Origin: Linum tenue
Lineage: Eukaryota > Streptophyta > Magnoliopsida > Malpighiales > Linaceae
DNA length: 64,000 bases
Direction: 5' to 3'
NCBI GenBank assembly: GCA_946122785.1
Contig: CAMGYJ010000005.1
Coordinates: forward strand, 67,406,200-67,470,199
The stretch's first letter is position 1. Each line of letters begins with the position of its first letter. The notes beneath the pieces were generated by a model. The model ran no database searches, was not told the origin of the DNA, and worked only from the letters and a program-made list of their open reading frames with translations. Position numbers and translations under genes: made by a program. This document shows positions 23,001 to 37,528 of the stretch, piece after piece.

Positions 23001-23986
23001 TACTAGTTCGTACTCGTGCACGTTCTGTCATTACGACACAATTAAGCGGTTTATGTGTTTATATGACTCAACAATTCAATGAATCACATGTCCATCAACA
23101 TTACTAGACATTTGGAACACGAATCCACCTTATTGTATAATTTGGAATTGGTCACAAGAATTCGTACTCGTGCACGATCTGTCATTATGAAACAATTAAG
23201 AGGTTTATGTGTTTATATGTGTAAACCAATAAATGAATCACATATCCATCCACATTACTAGACATTTGAAGTTCAAATCCACCTTAATGTACAATTCGTA
23301 CTCATGCATATTTTGTCATTACGTCACAATTAAGCGTTTTTTGTTTATTTGTCTAAACCAATCAACAAATCACATGTCCATGAACATTATTAGACATTTG
23401 AAGCATGAATCCACCTTATTGTACAATTTGGAATCCGTAATAAGAGTTTGTACTCGTGCACGTTTTGTCATTACGAAAAAATTAAGCGGTTTATGTTATC
23501 ATTTGACTCAACATTAATTGAATCACATGTCCACCAACATTACTTGATATTTGGAGTTCAAATCCACCTTATTGAACAGTTTGGCCTCGGTTATACAAGT
23601 TCGTACTCGTGCACGTTTTGTCATTACGACACAATTAAAGTGGTTTCTGTGTTTATATGTCTAAACTAATCAATGAATCACATGTCCATTAACATTACTA
23701 GACAGTTGAAGCATGAATCCACCATATTGTAAAATCTAAACTCGGTAATTAGAGTTCGTACTCGTGCACGTTTTGTCTTTTCGTCACAATTAAGCGGTTT
23801 ATGTGTTTATATGACTCAACCAATCAATGAATCACATGTACATCAACATTACTAGACATTTGGAGCACGAATCCACCTTATTGTACAAGTTGGACTTGGT
23901 AACAAGAGTACTCGTGCACGTTCTGTCATTATGACACAATGAAGCGGTTTATTTGTTTATATGTCTAAACCAATAAATGAATCACA
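17031..23986 (+). repeat. 154-bp satellite block 1 (about 45 monomers)
   Basis: Repeated units are spaced by 154 bp (for example 17639, 17793, 17947 share the same phase). Each has the segments ACTAGACATTTG, CACCTTATTGTACAATTTG, GTTCGTACTCGTGCACG, CACAATTAAGCGGTTTATG and AATCACATGTCCATC. Units alternate between a type with GCACGAATCC plus GTCTAAACC and a type with GTTCAAATCC plus GACTCAACC, so the array has a 308-bp dimer tendency. From 18691 it is organised in 1960-bp units. The orientation is opposite to the other blocks. The ORFs of 60-94 codons are by-products of the repeat. Confidence 0.97.
18691..22610 (+). repeat. higher-order repeat, two 1960-bp units in block 1
   Basis: A variant junction ACATTAATTGAATC occurs at 18691, 20651 and 22611 (exactly 1960 apart) and again at 23513 (902 further). 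The unit is 13 monomers less several short deletions, for example the truncated monomers near 18470, 19085 and 19300 that recur at 20430, 21045 and 21260. The 902-bp unit is a shortened form. Confidence 0.85.
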
Positions 23987-24086
23987 NNNNNNNNNNNNNN
24001 NNNNNNNNNNNNNNNNNNNNNNNNNNNNNNNNNNNNNNNNNNNNNNNNNNNNNNNNNNNNNNNNNNNNNNNNNNNNNNNNNNNNNN
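23987..24086. other. assembly gap, 100 N
   Basis: Exactly 100 N, a usual placeholder for unknown length. The satellite orientation flips across it. Confidence 1.
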
Positions 24087-27000
24087 ATTGCACAATAAGG
24101 TTGATTTCCACTACAAATGTCTTGTAATGTTGATGGACATGTGATTCAATGATTGGCTTAGTCATGTAAACACATAATCCGCTTAATTGTGTCATAATGA
24201 CAAGATGTGCACGAGTACGAACTCTTAGTACCGACTCCAAATTGCACAATAAGATGGATTTGCACTCCAAATGTCTTGTAATGTTGATAGACTTGTGATT
24301 CTTTTATTGGTTTAGTCATATAACCACATAAACCGCTTACTTGTGTCATAATGACAAGATTGCACGACTACGAACTCATAGTACCGACTCCAAATTGCAC
24401 AATCAGGTAGATTTGCACTCCAAATGTCTTGTAATGTAGATGGACATGTGATTCAATGATTGGTATAGTCATATAAACACATAAACCGCTTAATTGTGTC
24501 ATAATGAAAAGATGTGCACGAGTACAAACTCTTAGTACCGACTCCAAATTGCACAATAAGGTGGATTTGCACTCCACATGTCTTGTAATGTTGATAGACT
24601 TGTGATTCATTGATTGGTTTAGTCATGTAAACACATAAACCGCTTAATTGTGTCATAATGACAAGATGTGCACGAGTACAAACTCTTAGTACCGACTCCA
24701 AATTGCACAATAAGGTTGATTTCCACTACAAATGTCTTGTAATGTTGATGGACATGTGATTCAATGATTGGCTTAGTCATGTAAACACATAATCCGCTTA
24801 ATTGTGTCATAATGACAAGATGTGCACGAGTACGAACACTTAGTACCGACTCCAAATTGCACAATAAGGTGGATTTGCACTCCAAATGTCTTGTAATGTT
24901 GATTGACATCTTATTCAATGATTGGTTTAGTAATACAAAAACATAAACCGCTTAATTGTGTCATAATGGCAAGATGTGCACGAGTACGAACTCTTAGTAC
25001 CGACTCCAAATTGCAAAATAAGGTGGATTTGCACTCCAAATGTCTTGTAATGTTGATAGACTTGTGATTCTTTTATTGGTTTAGTCATGTAAACACATAA
25101 ACCGCTTAATTGTGTCATAACGACAAGATGTGCACGAGTACGAACTCTTAGTACCGACTCCAAATTGCACAATAAGGTGGATTTGCACTACAATTGTCTT
25201 GTAATGTTGATAGACTTGTGATTCTTTGATTGGTTTAGTCATGTAAACACATAAACCGCTTAATTGTGTCATAATGACAAGATGTGCACGAGTACAAACT
25301 CTTAGTACCGACACCAAATTGCACAATAAGGTTGATTTCCACTACAAATGTCTTGTAATGTTGATGGACATGTGATTCAATGATTGGCTTAGTCATGTAA
25401 ACACATAATCCGCTTAATTGTGTCATAATGACAAGATGTGCACGAGTACGAACTATTAGTACCGACTCCAAATTGCACAATAAGGTGGATTTGCACTCCA
25501 AATGTCTTGTAATGTTGATTGACATCTTATTCAATGATTGGTTTAGTAATACAAAAACATAAACCGCTTAATTGTGTCATAATGGCAAGATGTGCACGAG
25601 TACGAACTCTTATTACCGACTCCAAATTGCACAATAAAGTGGATTTGCACTCCAAATGTCTTGTAATGTTGATAGACTTGTGATTCTTTTATTGGTTTAG
25701 TCATGTAAACACATAAACCGCTTAATTGTGTCATAATGACAAGATGTGCACGAGTACGAACTCTTAGTACCGACTCCAAATTGCACAATAAGGTGGATTT
25801 GCACTACAAATGTCTTGTAATGTTGATAGACTTGTGATTCTTTGATTGGTTTAGTCATGTAAACACATAAACCGCTTAATTGTGTCATAATGACAAATTG
25901 TGCACGAGTACGAACTCTTAGTACCGACTCCAAATTGCACAATAAGGTGGATTTCCACTCCAAATGACTTGTAATGTTGATAGACATCTTATTCAATGAT
26001 TGGTTTAGTAATACAAAAACATAAACCGCTTAATTGTGTCATAATGACAAGATGTGCACGAGTACGAACTCTTATTGCCGACACCAAATTGCGCAATAAG
26101 GTGGATTTCCACTCAAAATGACTTGTAATGTTGATGGAAATGTGATTCAATGATTGGTTTAGTCTTATAAACACATAAACCGCTTAATTGTGTCATAATG
26201 ACAAGATTGCACGACTACGAACTCATAGTACCGACTCCAAATTGCACAATATGGTGGATTTGCACTCCAAATGTCTTGTAATGTCGATAAACTTGTGATT
26301 CTTTGATTGGTTTAGTCATGTAAACACATAAACCACTTAATTGTGTCATAATAACAAGATGTGCACGAGTACAAACTCTTAGTACCGACTCCAAATTGCA
26401 CAATAAGGTTGATTTCCACTACAAATGTCTTGTAATGTTGATGGACATGTGATTCAATGATTGGCTTAGTCATGTAAACACATAATCCGCTTAATTGTGT
26501 CATAATGACAAGATGTGCACGAGTACGAACTCTTAGTACCGACTCCAAATTGCACAATAAGGTGGATTTGCACTCCGAATGTCTTGTAATGTTGATTGAC
26601 ATCTTATTCAATGATTGATTTAGTAATACAAAAACATAAACCTCTTAATTGTGTCATAATGGCAATAAGGTGGATTTGCACTCCAAATATCTTGTAATGT
26701 TGATAGACTTGTGATTCTTTTATTGGTTTAGTCATGTAAACACATAAACCGCTTAATTGTGTCATAATGACAAGATGTGCACGAGTACGAACTCTTAGTA
26801 CCGACTCCAAATTGCACAATAAGGTGGATTTCCACTCCAAATGACTTGTAATGTTGATGGACATGTGATTCAATGATTGGTTTAGTAATATAAACACATA
26901 AACCGCTTAATTGTGTCATAATGACAAGATGTGCACGAGTACGAACTCTTAGTACCGACTCCAAATTGCACAATAAGGTGGATTCCACTCCAAATGACTT

Positions 27001-30000
27001 GTAATGTTGATGGACATGTGATTCAATGATTGGTTTAGTAATATAAACACATAAACCGCTTAATTGTGTCATAATGACAAGATGTGCATGAGTACGAACT
27101 CTTAGTACAGATTCCAAATTGCACAATAAGGTGGATTTGCACTCCAAATGTCTTGTAATGTTGATAGACTTGTGATTCTTTGATTGGTTTAGTCATGTAA
27201 ACCCATAAACCGCTTAATTGTGTCATAATGACAAGATGTGCACAAGTACGAACTCTTAGTACCGAGTCCAAATTGTACAATAAGGTGGTTTTGCACTCCA
27301 AATGTCTTGTAATGTTGATGGACATGTGATTCAATGATTGGTTTAGTCATATAAACACATAAACCGCTTAATGCACGAGTTCGAACTCTTAGTACCGTGT
27401 CTAAATTGTAAAATAAGGTGGATTTGCACTCTAAATGTCTTGTACTGTTGATAGACATGTGATTCTTTGATTGGTTTAGTCATATAACCACATAAAACGC
27501 TTACTTATGTCATAATGACAAGATGTCCACGCGTACGAACTCTTAGTACCTAGTTCAAATAGTACAATAAGGTGGATTTGCACTCCAAATGTGTTGTAAT
27601 GTTGATAGACATGTGATTCTTTTATTGGTTTAGTCATATAAACACATAAAACGCTTAATTGTGTCATAATGACAAGACGTGCACGTGTACGAACTCTTAG
27701 TACCGAGTCCAAATTGTACTATAACGTGGTTTTGCACTCGAAATGTCTTGTAATGTTGATGGACATGTGATTCAATGATTGGCTTAGTCATGTAAACACA
27801 TAATCCGCTTAATTGTGTCATAATGACAAGATGTGCACGAGTACGAACACTTAGTACCGACTCCAAATTGCACAATAAGGTGGATATTGCACTCCAAATG
27901 TCTTGTAATGTTGATGGACATCTTATTCAATGATTGGTTTAGTAATACAAAAACATAAACCTCTTAATTGTGTCATAATGGCAAGATGTGCACGAGTACG
28001 AACTCTTAGTACCGACTCCAAATTGCAAAATAAGGTGGATTTGCACTCCAAATGTCTTGTAATGTTGATAGACTTGTGATTCTTTTATTGGTTTAGTCAT
28101 GTAAACACATAAACCGCTTAATTGTGTCATAATGACAAGATGTGCACGAGTACGAACTCTTAGTACCGACTCCAAATTGCACAATAAGGTGGATTTGCAC
28201 TACAAATGTCTTGTAATGTTGATAGACTTGTGATTCTTTGATTGGTTTAGTCATGTAAACACATAAACCGCTTAATTGTGTCATAATGACAAATTGTGCA
28301 CGAGTACGAACTCTTAGTACCGACTCCAAATTGCACAATAAGGTGGATTTGCACTACAATTGTCTTGTAATGTTGATAGACTTGTGATTCTTTGATTGGT
28401 TTAGTCATGTAAACACATAAACCGCTTAATTGTGTCATAATGACAAGATGTGCACGAGTACGAACTCTTAGTACCGACTCCAAATTGCACAATAAGGTGG
28501 ATTTGCACTACAATTGTCTTGTAATGTTGATAGACTTGTGATTCTTTGATTGGTTTAGTCATGTAAACACATAAACCGCTTAATTGTGTCATAATGACAA
28601 GATGTGCACGAGTACAAACTCTTAGTACCGACACCAAATTGCACAATAAGGTTGATTTCCACTACAAATGTCTTGTAATGTTGATGGACATGTGATTCAA
28701 TGATTGGCTTAGTCATGTAAACACATAATCCGCTTAATTGTGTCATAATGACAAGATGTGCACGAGTACGAACTCTTAGTACCGGCTCCAAATTGCACAA
28801 TAAGGTGGATTTGCACTCCAAATGTCTTGTAATGTTGATTGACATCTTATTCAATGATTGGTTTAGTAATACAAATACATAAACCGCTTAATTGTGTCAT
28901 AATGGCAAGATGTGCACGAGTACGAACTCTTATTACCGACTCCAAATTGCACAATAAAGTGGATTTGCACTCCAAATGTCTTGTAATGTTGATAGACTTG
29001 TGATTCTTTTATTGGTTTAGTCATGTAAACACATAAACCGCTTAATTGTGTCATAATGACAAGATGTGCACGAGTACGAACTCTTAGTACCGACTCCAAA
29101 TTGCACAATAAGGTGGATTTGCACTACAAATGTCTTGTAATGTTGATAGACTTGTGATTCTTTGATTGGTTTAGTCATGTAAACACATAAACCGCTTAAT
29201 TGTGTCATAATGACAAGATGTGCACGAGTACGAACTCTTAGTACCGACTCCAAATTGCACAATAAGGTGGATTTCCACTCCAAATGACTTGTAATGTTGA
29301 TGGACATGTGATTCAATGATTGGTTTAGTAATATAAAAACATAAACCGCTTAATTGTGTCATAATGACAAGATGTGCACGAGTACGAACTCTTATTACCG
29401 ACTCCAAATTGCGCAATAAGGTGGATTTCCACTCAAAATGACTTGTAATGTTGATGGACATGTGATTCAATGATTGGTTTAGTCTTATAAACACATAAAC
29501 CGCTTAATTGTGTCATAATGACAAGATGTGCACTGAGTACGAACTCTTAGTACCGACTCCAAATTGCACAATAAGGTGGATTTGCACTCCAAATGTCTTG
29601 TAATGTTGATAGACTTGTGATTCTTTGATTGGTTTAGTCATGTAAACACATAAACCGCTTAATTGTGTCATAATAACAAGATGTGCACGAGTACAAACTC
29701 TTAGTACCGACTCCAAATTGCACAATAAGGTTGATTTCCACTACAAATGTCTTGTAATGTTGATGGACATGTGATTCAATGATTGGCTTAGTCATGTAAA
29801 CACATAATCCGCTTAATTGTGTCATAATGACAAGATGTGCACGAGTACGAACTCTTAGTACCGACTCCAAATTGCACAATAAGGTGGATTTGCACTCCGA
29901 ATGTCTTGTAATGTTGATTGACATCTTATTCAATGATTGATTTAGTAATACAAAAACATAAACCTCTTAATTGTGTCATAATGGCAAGATGTGCACGAGT

Positions 30001-33000
30001 ACGAACTCTTAGTACTGACTCCAAATTGCACAATAAGGTGGATTTGCACTCCAAATATCTTGTAATGTTGATAGACTTGTGATTCTTTTATTGGTTTAGT
30101 CATGTAAACACATAAACCGCTTAATTGTGTCATAATGACAAGATGTGCACGAGTACGAACTCTTAGTACCGACTCCAAATTGCACAATAAGGTGGATTTC
30201 CACTCCAAATGACTTGTAATGTTGATGGACATGTGATTCAATGATTGGTTTAGTAATATAAACACATAAACCGCTTAATTGTGTCATAATGACAAGATGT
30301 GCACGAGTACGAACTCTTAGTACCGACTCCAAATTGCACAATAAGGTGGATTCCACTCCAAATGACTTGTAATGTTGATGGACATGTGATTCAATGATTG
30401 GTTTAGTAATATAAACACATAAACCGCTTAATTGTGTCATAATGACAAGATGTGCATGAGTACGAACTCTTAGTACCGATTCCAAATTGCACAATAAGGT
30501 GGATTTGCACTCCAAATGTCTTGTAATGTTGATAGACTTGTGATTCTTTGATTGGTTTAGTCATGTAAACACATAAACCGCTTAATTGTGTCATAATGAC
30601 AAGATGTGCACAAGTACGAACTCTTAGTACCGAGTCCAAATTGTACAATAAGGTGGTTTTGCACTCCAAATGTCTTGTAATGTTGATGGACATGTGATTC
30701 AATGATTGGTTTAGTCATATAAACACATAAACCGCTTAATGCACGAGTTCGAACTCTTAGTACCGTGTCTAAATTGTAAAATAAGGTGGATTTGCACTCT
30801 AAATGTCTTGTACTGTTGATAGACATGTGATTCTTTGATTGGTTTAGTCATATAACCACATAAAACGCTTACTTATGTCATAATGACAAGATGTCCACGC
30901 GTACGAACTCTTAGTACCTAGTTCAAATAGTACAATAAGGTGGATTTGCACTCCAAATGTGTTGTAATGTTGATAGACATGTGATTCTTTTATTGGTTTA
31001 GTCATATAAACACATAAAACGCTTAATTGTGTCATAATGACAAGACGTGCACGTGTACGAACTCTTAGTACCGAGTCCAAATTAGTACTATAACGTGGTT
31101 TTGCACTCGAAATGTCTTGTAATGTTGATGGACATGTGATTCAATGATTGGCTTAGTCATGTAAACACATAATCCGCTTAATTGTGTCATAATGACAAGA
31201 TGTGCACGAGTACGAACACTTAGTACCGACTCCAAATTGCACAATAAGGTGGATTTGCACTCCAAATGTCTTGTAATGTTGATGGACATCTTATTCAATG
31301 ATTGGTTTAGTAATACAAAAACATAAACCTCTTAATTGTGTCATAATGGCAAGATGTGCACGAGTACGAACTCTTAGTACCGACTCCAAATTGCAAAATA
31401 AGGTGGATTTGCACTCCAAATGTCTTGTAATGTTGATAGACTTGTGATTCTTTTATTGGTTTAGTCATGTAAACACATAAACCGCTTAATTGTGTCATAA
31501 TGACAAGATGTGCACGAGTACGAACTCTTAGTACCGACTCCAAATTGCACAATAAGGTGGATTTGCACTACAAATGTCTTGTAATGTTGATAGACTTGTG
31601 ATTCTTTGATTGGTTTAGTCATGTAAACACATAAACCGCTTAATTGTGTCATAATGACAAATTGTGCACGAGTACGAACTCTTAGTACCGACTCCAAATT
31701 GCACAATAAGGTGGATTTCCACTCCAAATGACTTGTAATGTTGATAGACATCTTATTCAATGATTGGTTTAGTAATACAAAAACATAAACCGCTTAATTG
31801 TGTCATAATGACAAGATGTGCACGAGTACGAACTCTTATTGCCGACACCAAATTGCGCAATAAGGTGGATTTCCACTCCAAATGACTTGTAATGTTGATG
31901 GAAATGTGATTCAATGATTGGTTTAGTCTTATAAACACATAAACCGCTTAATTGTGTCATAATGACAAGATTGCACGACTACGAACTCATAGTACCGACT
32001 CCAAATTGCACAATATGGTGGATTTGCACTCCAAATGTCTTGTAATGTTGATAAACTTGTGATTCTTTGATTGGTTTAGTCATGTAAACACATAAACCGC
32101 TTAATTGTGTCATAATAACAAGATGTGCACGGGTACAAACTCTTAGTACCGACTCCAAATTGCACAATAAGGTTGATTTCCACTACAAATGTCTTGTAAT
32201 GTTGATGGACATGTGATTCAATGATTGGCTTAGTCATGTAAACACATAATCCGCTTAATTGTGTCATAATGACAAGATGTGCACGAGTACGAACTCTTAG
32301 TACCGACTCCAAATTGCACAATAAGGTGGATTTGCACTCCGAATGTCTTGTAATGTTGATTGACATCTTATTCAATGATTGATTTAGTAATACAAAAACA
32401 TAAACCTCTTAATTGTGTCATAATGGCAAGATGTGCACGAGTACGAACTCTTAGTACTGACTCCAAATTGCACAATAAGGTGGATTTGCACTCCAAATAT
32501 CTTGTAATGTTGATAGACTTGTGATTCTTTTATTGGTTTAGTCATGTAAACACATAAACCGCTTAATTGTGTCATAATGACAAGATGTGCACGAGTACGA
32601 ACTCTTAGTACCGACTCCAAATTGCACAATAAGGTGGATTTCCACTCCAAATGACTTGTAATGTTGATGGACATGTGATTCAATGATTGGTTTAGTAATA
32701 TAAACACATAAACCGCTTAATTGTGTCATAATGACAAGATGTGCACGAGTACGAACTCTTAGTACCGACTCCAAATTGCACAATAAGGTGGATTCCACTC
32801 CAAATGACTTGTAATGTTGATGGACATGTGATTCAATGATTGGTTTAGTAATATAAACACATAAACCGCTTAATTCTGTCATAACGACAAGATGTGCATG
32901 AGTACGAACTCTTAGTACAGATTCCAAATTGCACAATAAGGTGGATTTGCACTCCAAATGTCTTGTAATGTTGATAGACTTGTGATTCTTTGATTGGTTT

Positions 33001-35885
33001 AGTCATGTAAACCCATAAACCGCTTAATTGTGTCATAATGACAAGATGTGCACAAGTACGAACTCTTAGTACCGATACCAAATTGTACAATAAGGTGGTT
33101 TTGCACTCCAAATGTCTTGTAATGTTGATGGACATGTGATTCAATGATTGGTTTAGTCATATAAACACATAAACCGCTTAATGCACGAGTTCGAACTCTT
33201 AGTACCGTGTCTAAATTGTACAATAAGGTGGATTTGCACTCTAAATGTCTTGTACTGTTGATAGACATGTGATTCTTTGATTGGTTTAGTCATATAACCA
33301 CATAAACCGCTTACTTATGTCATAATGACAAGATGTCCACGCGTACGAACTCTTAGTACCTAGTTCAAATAGTACAATAAGGTGGATTTGCACTCCAAAT
33401 GTGTTGTAATGTTGATAGACATGTGATTCTTTTATTGGTTTAGTCATATAAACACATAAAACGCTTAATTGTGTCATAATGACAAGACGTGCACGTGTAC
33501 GAACTCTTAGTACCGAGTCCAAATTGTACTATAACGTGGTTTTGCACTCGAAATGTCTTGTAATGTTGATGGACATGTGATTCAATGATTGGCTTAGTCA
33601 TGTAAACACATAATCCGCTTAATTGTGTCATAATGACAAGATGTGCACGAGTACGAACACTTAGTACCGACTCCAAATTGCACAATAAGGTGGATTTGCA
33701 CTCCAAATGTCTTGTAATGTTGATGGACATCTTATTCAATGATTGGTTTAGTAATACAAAAACATAAACCTCTTAATTGTGTCATAATGGCAAGATGTGC
33801 ACGAGTACGAACTCTTAGTACCGACTCCAAATTGCAAAATAAGGTGGATTTGCACTCCAAATGTCTTGTAATGTTGATAGACTTGTGATTCTTTTATTGG
33901 TTTAGTCATGTAAACACATAAACCGCTTAATTGTGTCATAATGACAAGATGTGCACGAGTACGAACTCTTAGTACCGATTCCAAATTGCACAATAAGGTG
34001 GATTTGCACTACAATTGTCTTGTAATGTTGATAGACTTGTGATTCTTTGATTGGTTTAGTCATGTAAAAACATAAACCGCTTTGTGTCATAATGACAAAT
34101 TGTGCACGAGTACGAACTCTTAGTACCGACTCCAAATTGCACAATAAGGTGGATTTCCACTCCAAATGACTTGTAATGTTGATGGACATCTTATTCAATG
34201 ATTGGTTTAGTAATACAAAAACATAAACCGCTTAATTGTGTCATAATGACAAGATGTGCACGAGTACGAACTCTTATTGCCGACACCAAATTGCGCAATA
34301 AGGTGGATTTCCACTCCAAATGACTTGTAATGTTGATGGAAATGTGATTCAATGATTGGTTTAGTCTTATAAACACATAAACCGCTTAATTGTGTGATAA
34401 TGACAAGATTGCACGACTACGAACTCATAGTACCGACTCCAATATGCACAATATGGTGTATTTGCACTCCAAATGTCTTGTAATGTTGATAAACTTGTGA
34501 TTCTTTGATTGGTTTAGTCATGTAAACACATAAACCGCTTAATTGTGTCATAATAACAAGATGTGCACGAGTACAAACTCTTAGTACCGACTCCAAATTG
34601 CACAATAAGGTTGATTTCCACTACAAATGTCTTGTAATGTTGATGGACATGTGATTCAATGATTGGCTTATTCATGTAAACACATAATCCGCTTAATTGT
34701 GTCATAATGACAAGATGTGCACGAGTACGAACTCTTAGTACCGACTCCAAATTGCACAATAAGGTGGATTTGCACTCCGAATGTCTTGTAATGTTGATTG
34801 ACATCTTATTCAATGATTGATTTAGTAATACAAAAACATAAACCTCTTAATTGTGTCATAATGGCAAGATGTGCACGAGTACGAACTCTTAGTACTGACT
34901 CCAAATTGCACAATAAGGTGGATTTGCACTCCAAATGTCTTGTAATGTTGATAGACTTGTGATTCTTTTATTGGTTTAGTCATGTAAACACATAAACCGC
35001 TTAATTGTGTCATAATGACAAGATGTGCACGAGTACGAACTCTTAGTACCGACTCCAAATTGCACAATAAGGTGGATTTCCACTCCAAATGACTTGTAAT
35101 GTTGATGGACATGTGATTCAATGATTGGTTTAGTAATATAAACACATAACCGCTTAATTGTGTCATAATGACAAGATGTGCACGAGTACGAACTCTTAAT
35201 ACCGACTCCTAATTGCACAATAAGGTGGATTCCACTCCAAATGACTTGTAATGTTGATGGACATGTGATTCAATGATTGGTTTAGTAATATAAACACATA
35301 AACCGCTTAATTCTGTCATAACGACAAGATGTGCATGAGTACGAACTCTTAGTACAGACTCCAAATTGCACAATAAGGTGGATTTGCACTCCAAATGTCT
35401 TGTAATGTTGATAGACTTTTGATTCTTTGATTGGTTTAGTCATGTAAACCCATAAACCGCTTAATTGTGTCATAATGACAAGATGTGCACAAGTACGAAC
35501 TCTTATTACCGAGTCCAAATTGTACAATAAGGTGGTTTTGCACTCCAAATGTCTTGTAATGTTGATGGACATGTGATTCAATGATTGGTTTAGTCATATA
35601 AACACATAAACCGCTTAATGCACGAGTTCGAACTCTTAGTACCGTGTCTAAATTGTACAATAAGGTGGATTTGCAATCTAAATGTCTTGTACTGTTGATA
35701 GACATGTGATTCTTTGATTGGTTTAGTCATATAACCACATAAACCGCTTACTTATGTCATAATGACAAGATGTCCACGCGTACGAACTCTTAGTACCGAG
35801 CTCAAATAGTACAATAAGGTGGATTTGCACTCCAAATGTGTAGTAATGTTGATAGACATGTGATTCTTTTATTGGTTTAGTCATA
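24087..35885 (-). repeat. 154-bp satellite block 2 (about 76 monomers)
   Basis: The same satellite in reverse orientation with a 154-bp spacing (24927, 25081, 25235). This block has its own variants, for example CGACTCCAAATTGCACAA and GACTTGTGATTC, which are rare in block 3. Monomers are grouped into long higher-order units. Short ORFs of about 60-139 codons here arise because many monomers lack stops in one frame; the 154-bp period shifts the frame at every unit, so they are not genes. Confidence 0.97.
27371..35617 (-). repeat. higher-order repeat, 2442-bp unit with a 3368-bp variant
   Basis: A monomer with a 22-bp deletion (CCGCTTAATGCACGAGTTCG) recurs at 27371, 30739, 33181 and 35618: spacings 3368, 2442 and 2437. 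The 2442 spacing equals 16 monomers minus 22 bp. The first unit is longer by about six monomers; near 27939 and 28863 the same monomers are repeated 924 bp apart. Another marker, a unit with TCCACGCGTACG, recurs with the same spacings. Confidence 0.85.
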
Positions 35886-36162
35886 AAAGAAATGCCTGTT
35901 TTTAATGCCATGTTGTGGGCACCGGTTGGGGCCCATAAGGATGTGCTTTAAGGGTGTATTTGCTATGAATGTGAACCTTCAGTTGCCTACTTTATCGTGA
36001 ATGTGCACCCCCACTCAGATTATGCTTGATTTATCGAGTTTTTGACACCCGAACTATGGATGAAACCATGGTTCGGCTGTTTTCTGTTCTTAAGTGTGGT
36101 GGTGTGATTGACCTTTTCTTTGGCTCTTTTGGTTCCACTTTGGGTTGTTCTTTTGCAGGACA

Positions 36163-37528
36163 ATGTCGAAACCCGACCTCAAGCACCCGTTCATCCGGGA
36201 TCTGAAGAGGGGCCCCTACCAGGATCGGTTCAAGCAAGTCCTGGCATGCTCGTTTGGGCAGCACCATTGCGGTCCAAACGGGAGTTTCAGAAGTTCCACT
36301 GCTACGAGCACCTCTCCACCATCGTCACCACCCGCCCGTTGCGCCATCTGCTCTCCATCCACGAGAAGGTTGACTACGAGCCCGTGCTGGAGTTCTACAC
36401 GACCTTCAAGCACACACCCACAGAGGATTGGAGAGACGATGTAGCCGTCAAATTGAGGCTAGGCGGTGCACCCCGGTCTATGAGCTACCACGAGCTGGCC
36501 GCTGCTCTCGACCTCGGCCTGGCCGATGGTGAGGACTACGTCACCGAGGTCAACGACCCGCCGGAGGTGAACTTCAGGACGCTGTACACCGCCTGGCTTG
36601 GCCAGGCCAGCGTCCCTTCTCGGCCGGGAAGACGAAGGCCACCACCCTGCACCTTGACAACCGCATTCTCCACCACCTGCTGGCAAAGTCTTACACCCCA
36701 GCTTCAGACAGTGCCAGCACCATCACCAAGAGGGCCATGTACTTCATCGAGTCGATCCGCCAGCATGACCATCCTCTCCACTTGGGTTCGGTGGTGGCCA
36801 GAACCTTCGAGAAGAGTGCTTGGAACTGAAGAGCCTCCACTGCACCCCCCTCATCACCCGCCTCGCCACCTACTTTAGGCTTTCACTGCAGGGGTGCACA
36901 GAGCAGGGGGACACCCGCGTCTTTGGCAGGAAGACGATAAGTCACATGCACCTGCTGCGAGAGAACCGCGGCATTCAGTGGATCGAGGAGTTTCCGGAAC
37001 TTCAGATCCCCGCGGAGGACCAGCCAGAGGTCCAGCCAGAGGGCTAGGAGGATGAGGCTGCTGATCATGTGGAGCCCAAGGAGGTTGATGCTGATGCTGC
37101 CCCCCTCCCCACCACCTTCGAGTACGGGGGTAGCAGCTCCTCTTTCCCCGGGCAGGACTACTTCACCTACTAGTTCGAGCAACTGCGTATCCAGAAACCA
37201 GCAGATCCTTGACCAGCAGCTCCAGTTCCAGCAGCAGTATGCAGCTCACCAGGCCGAGTACCACCAGAGGATGGCTGCTTATGATGAGCGCCTGGACATG
37301 ATGGCGACCCAGCAGGGGGTGACTCTGGCTCATATCGAGCGAGAGAAGGCTCGATCTAGGCGCATGTAGGAGGTCCAGCAGCACCTACTCCAGTTGCTGC
37401 CGGGCGAGCAGCCAGTCTGGAGGACTCCCTGGGAGGACTCTCCACTTCCACCTCCCCCAGCTGATGGTGATGATGGTGATGACGCCTTCATGGACGACAT
37501 CGACCTGGATAACCTTGGCGACGAGTAG
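36163..37528 (+). pseudogene. Athila env-like ORF, second copy, frameshifted
   Basis: It starts MSKPDLKHPFIRDLKRGPY at 36163, after TTCTTTTGCAG, and ends in an acidic tail (FMDDID...) with TAG at 37526-37528. It parallels the copy at 6808-8109. The frame changes near 36290, near 36610 and near 36820, and stops occur at 37045, 37171 and 37366. Recognisable blocks are REFQKFHCYEHLST, MSYHELAAALDLG, LHHLLAKSY (third frame) and CTPLITRLATYF. The C-terminal third is Gln-rich (QQLQFQQQYAAHQAEY) and probably forms a coiled coil. I see no transmembrane segment. Function is unknown. It is GC-richer than the flanking satellite. Confidence 0.75.

Noticed and set aside
17331..23669. Plus-strand ORFs of 60-94 codons in block 1
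   Set aside because: Same satellite, other orientation; no independent evidence of coding.
24087..35885. CRISPR-like array of regular repeats
   Set aside because: The whole 154-bp unit is repeated without unique spacers, and the context is plant retrotransposons.
36108..36878. 256-codon ORF as a host gene
   Set aside because: It is one frame of a decayed Athila env-like ORF with a homologous copy at 6808-8109 and frameshifts on both sides.
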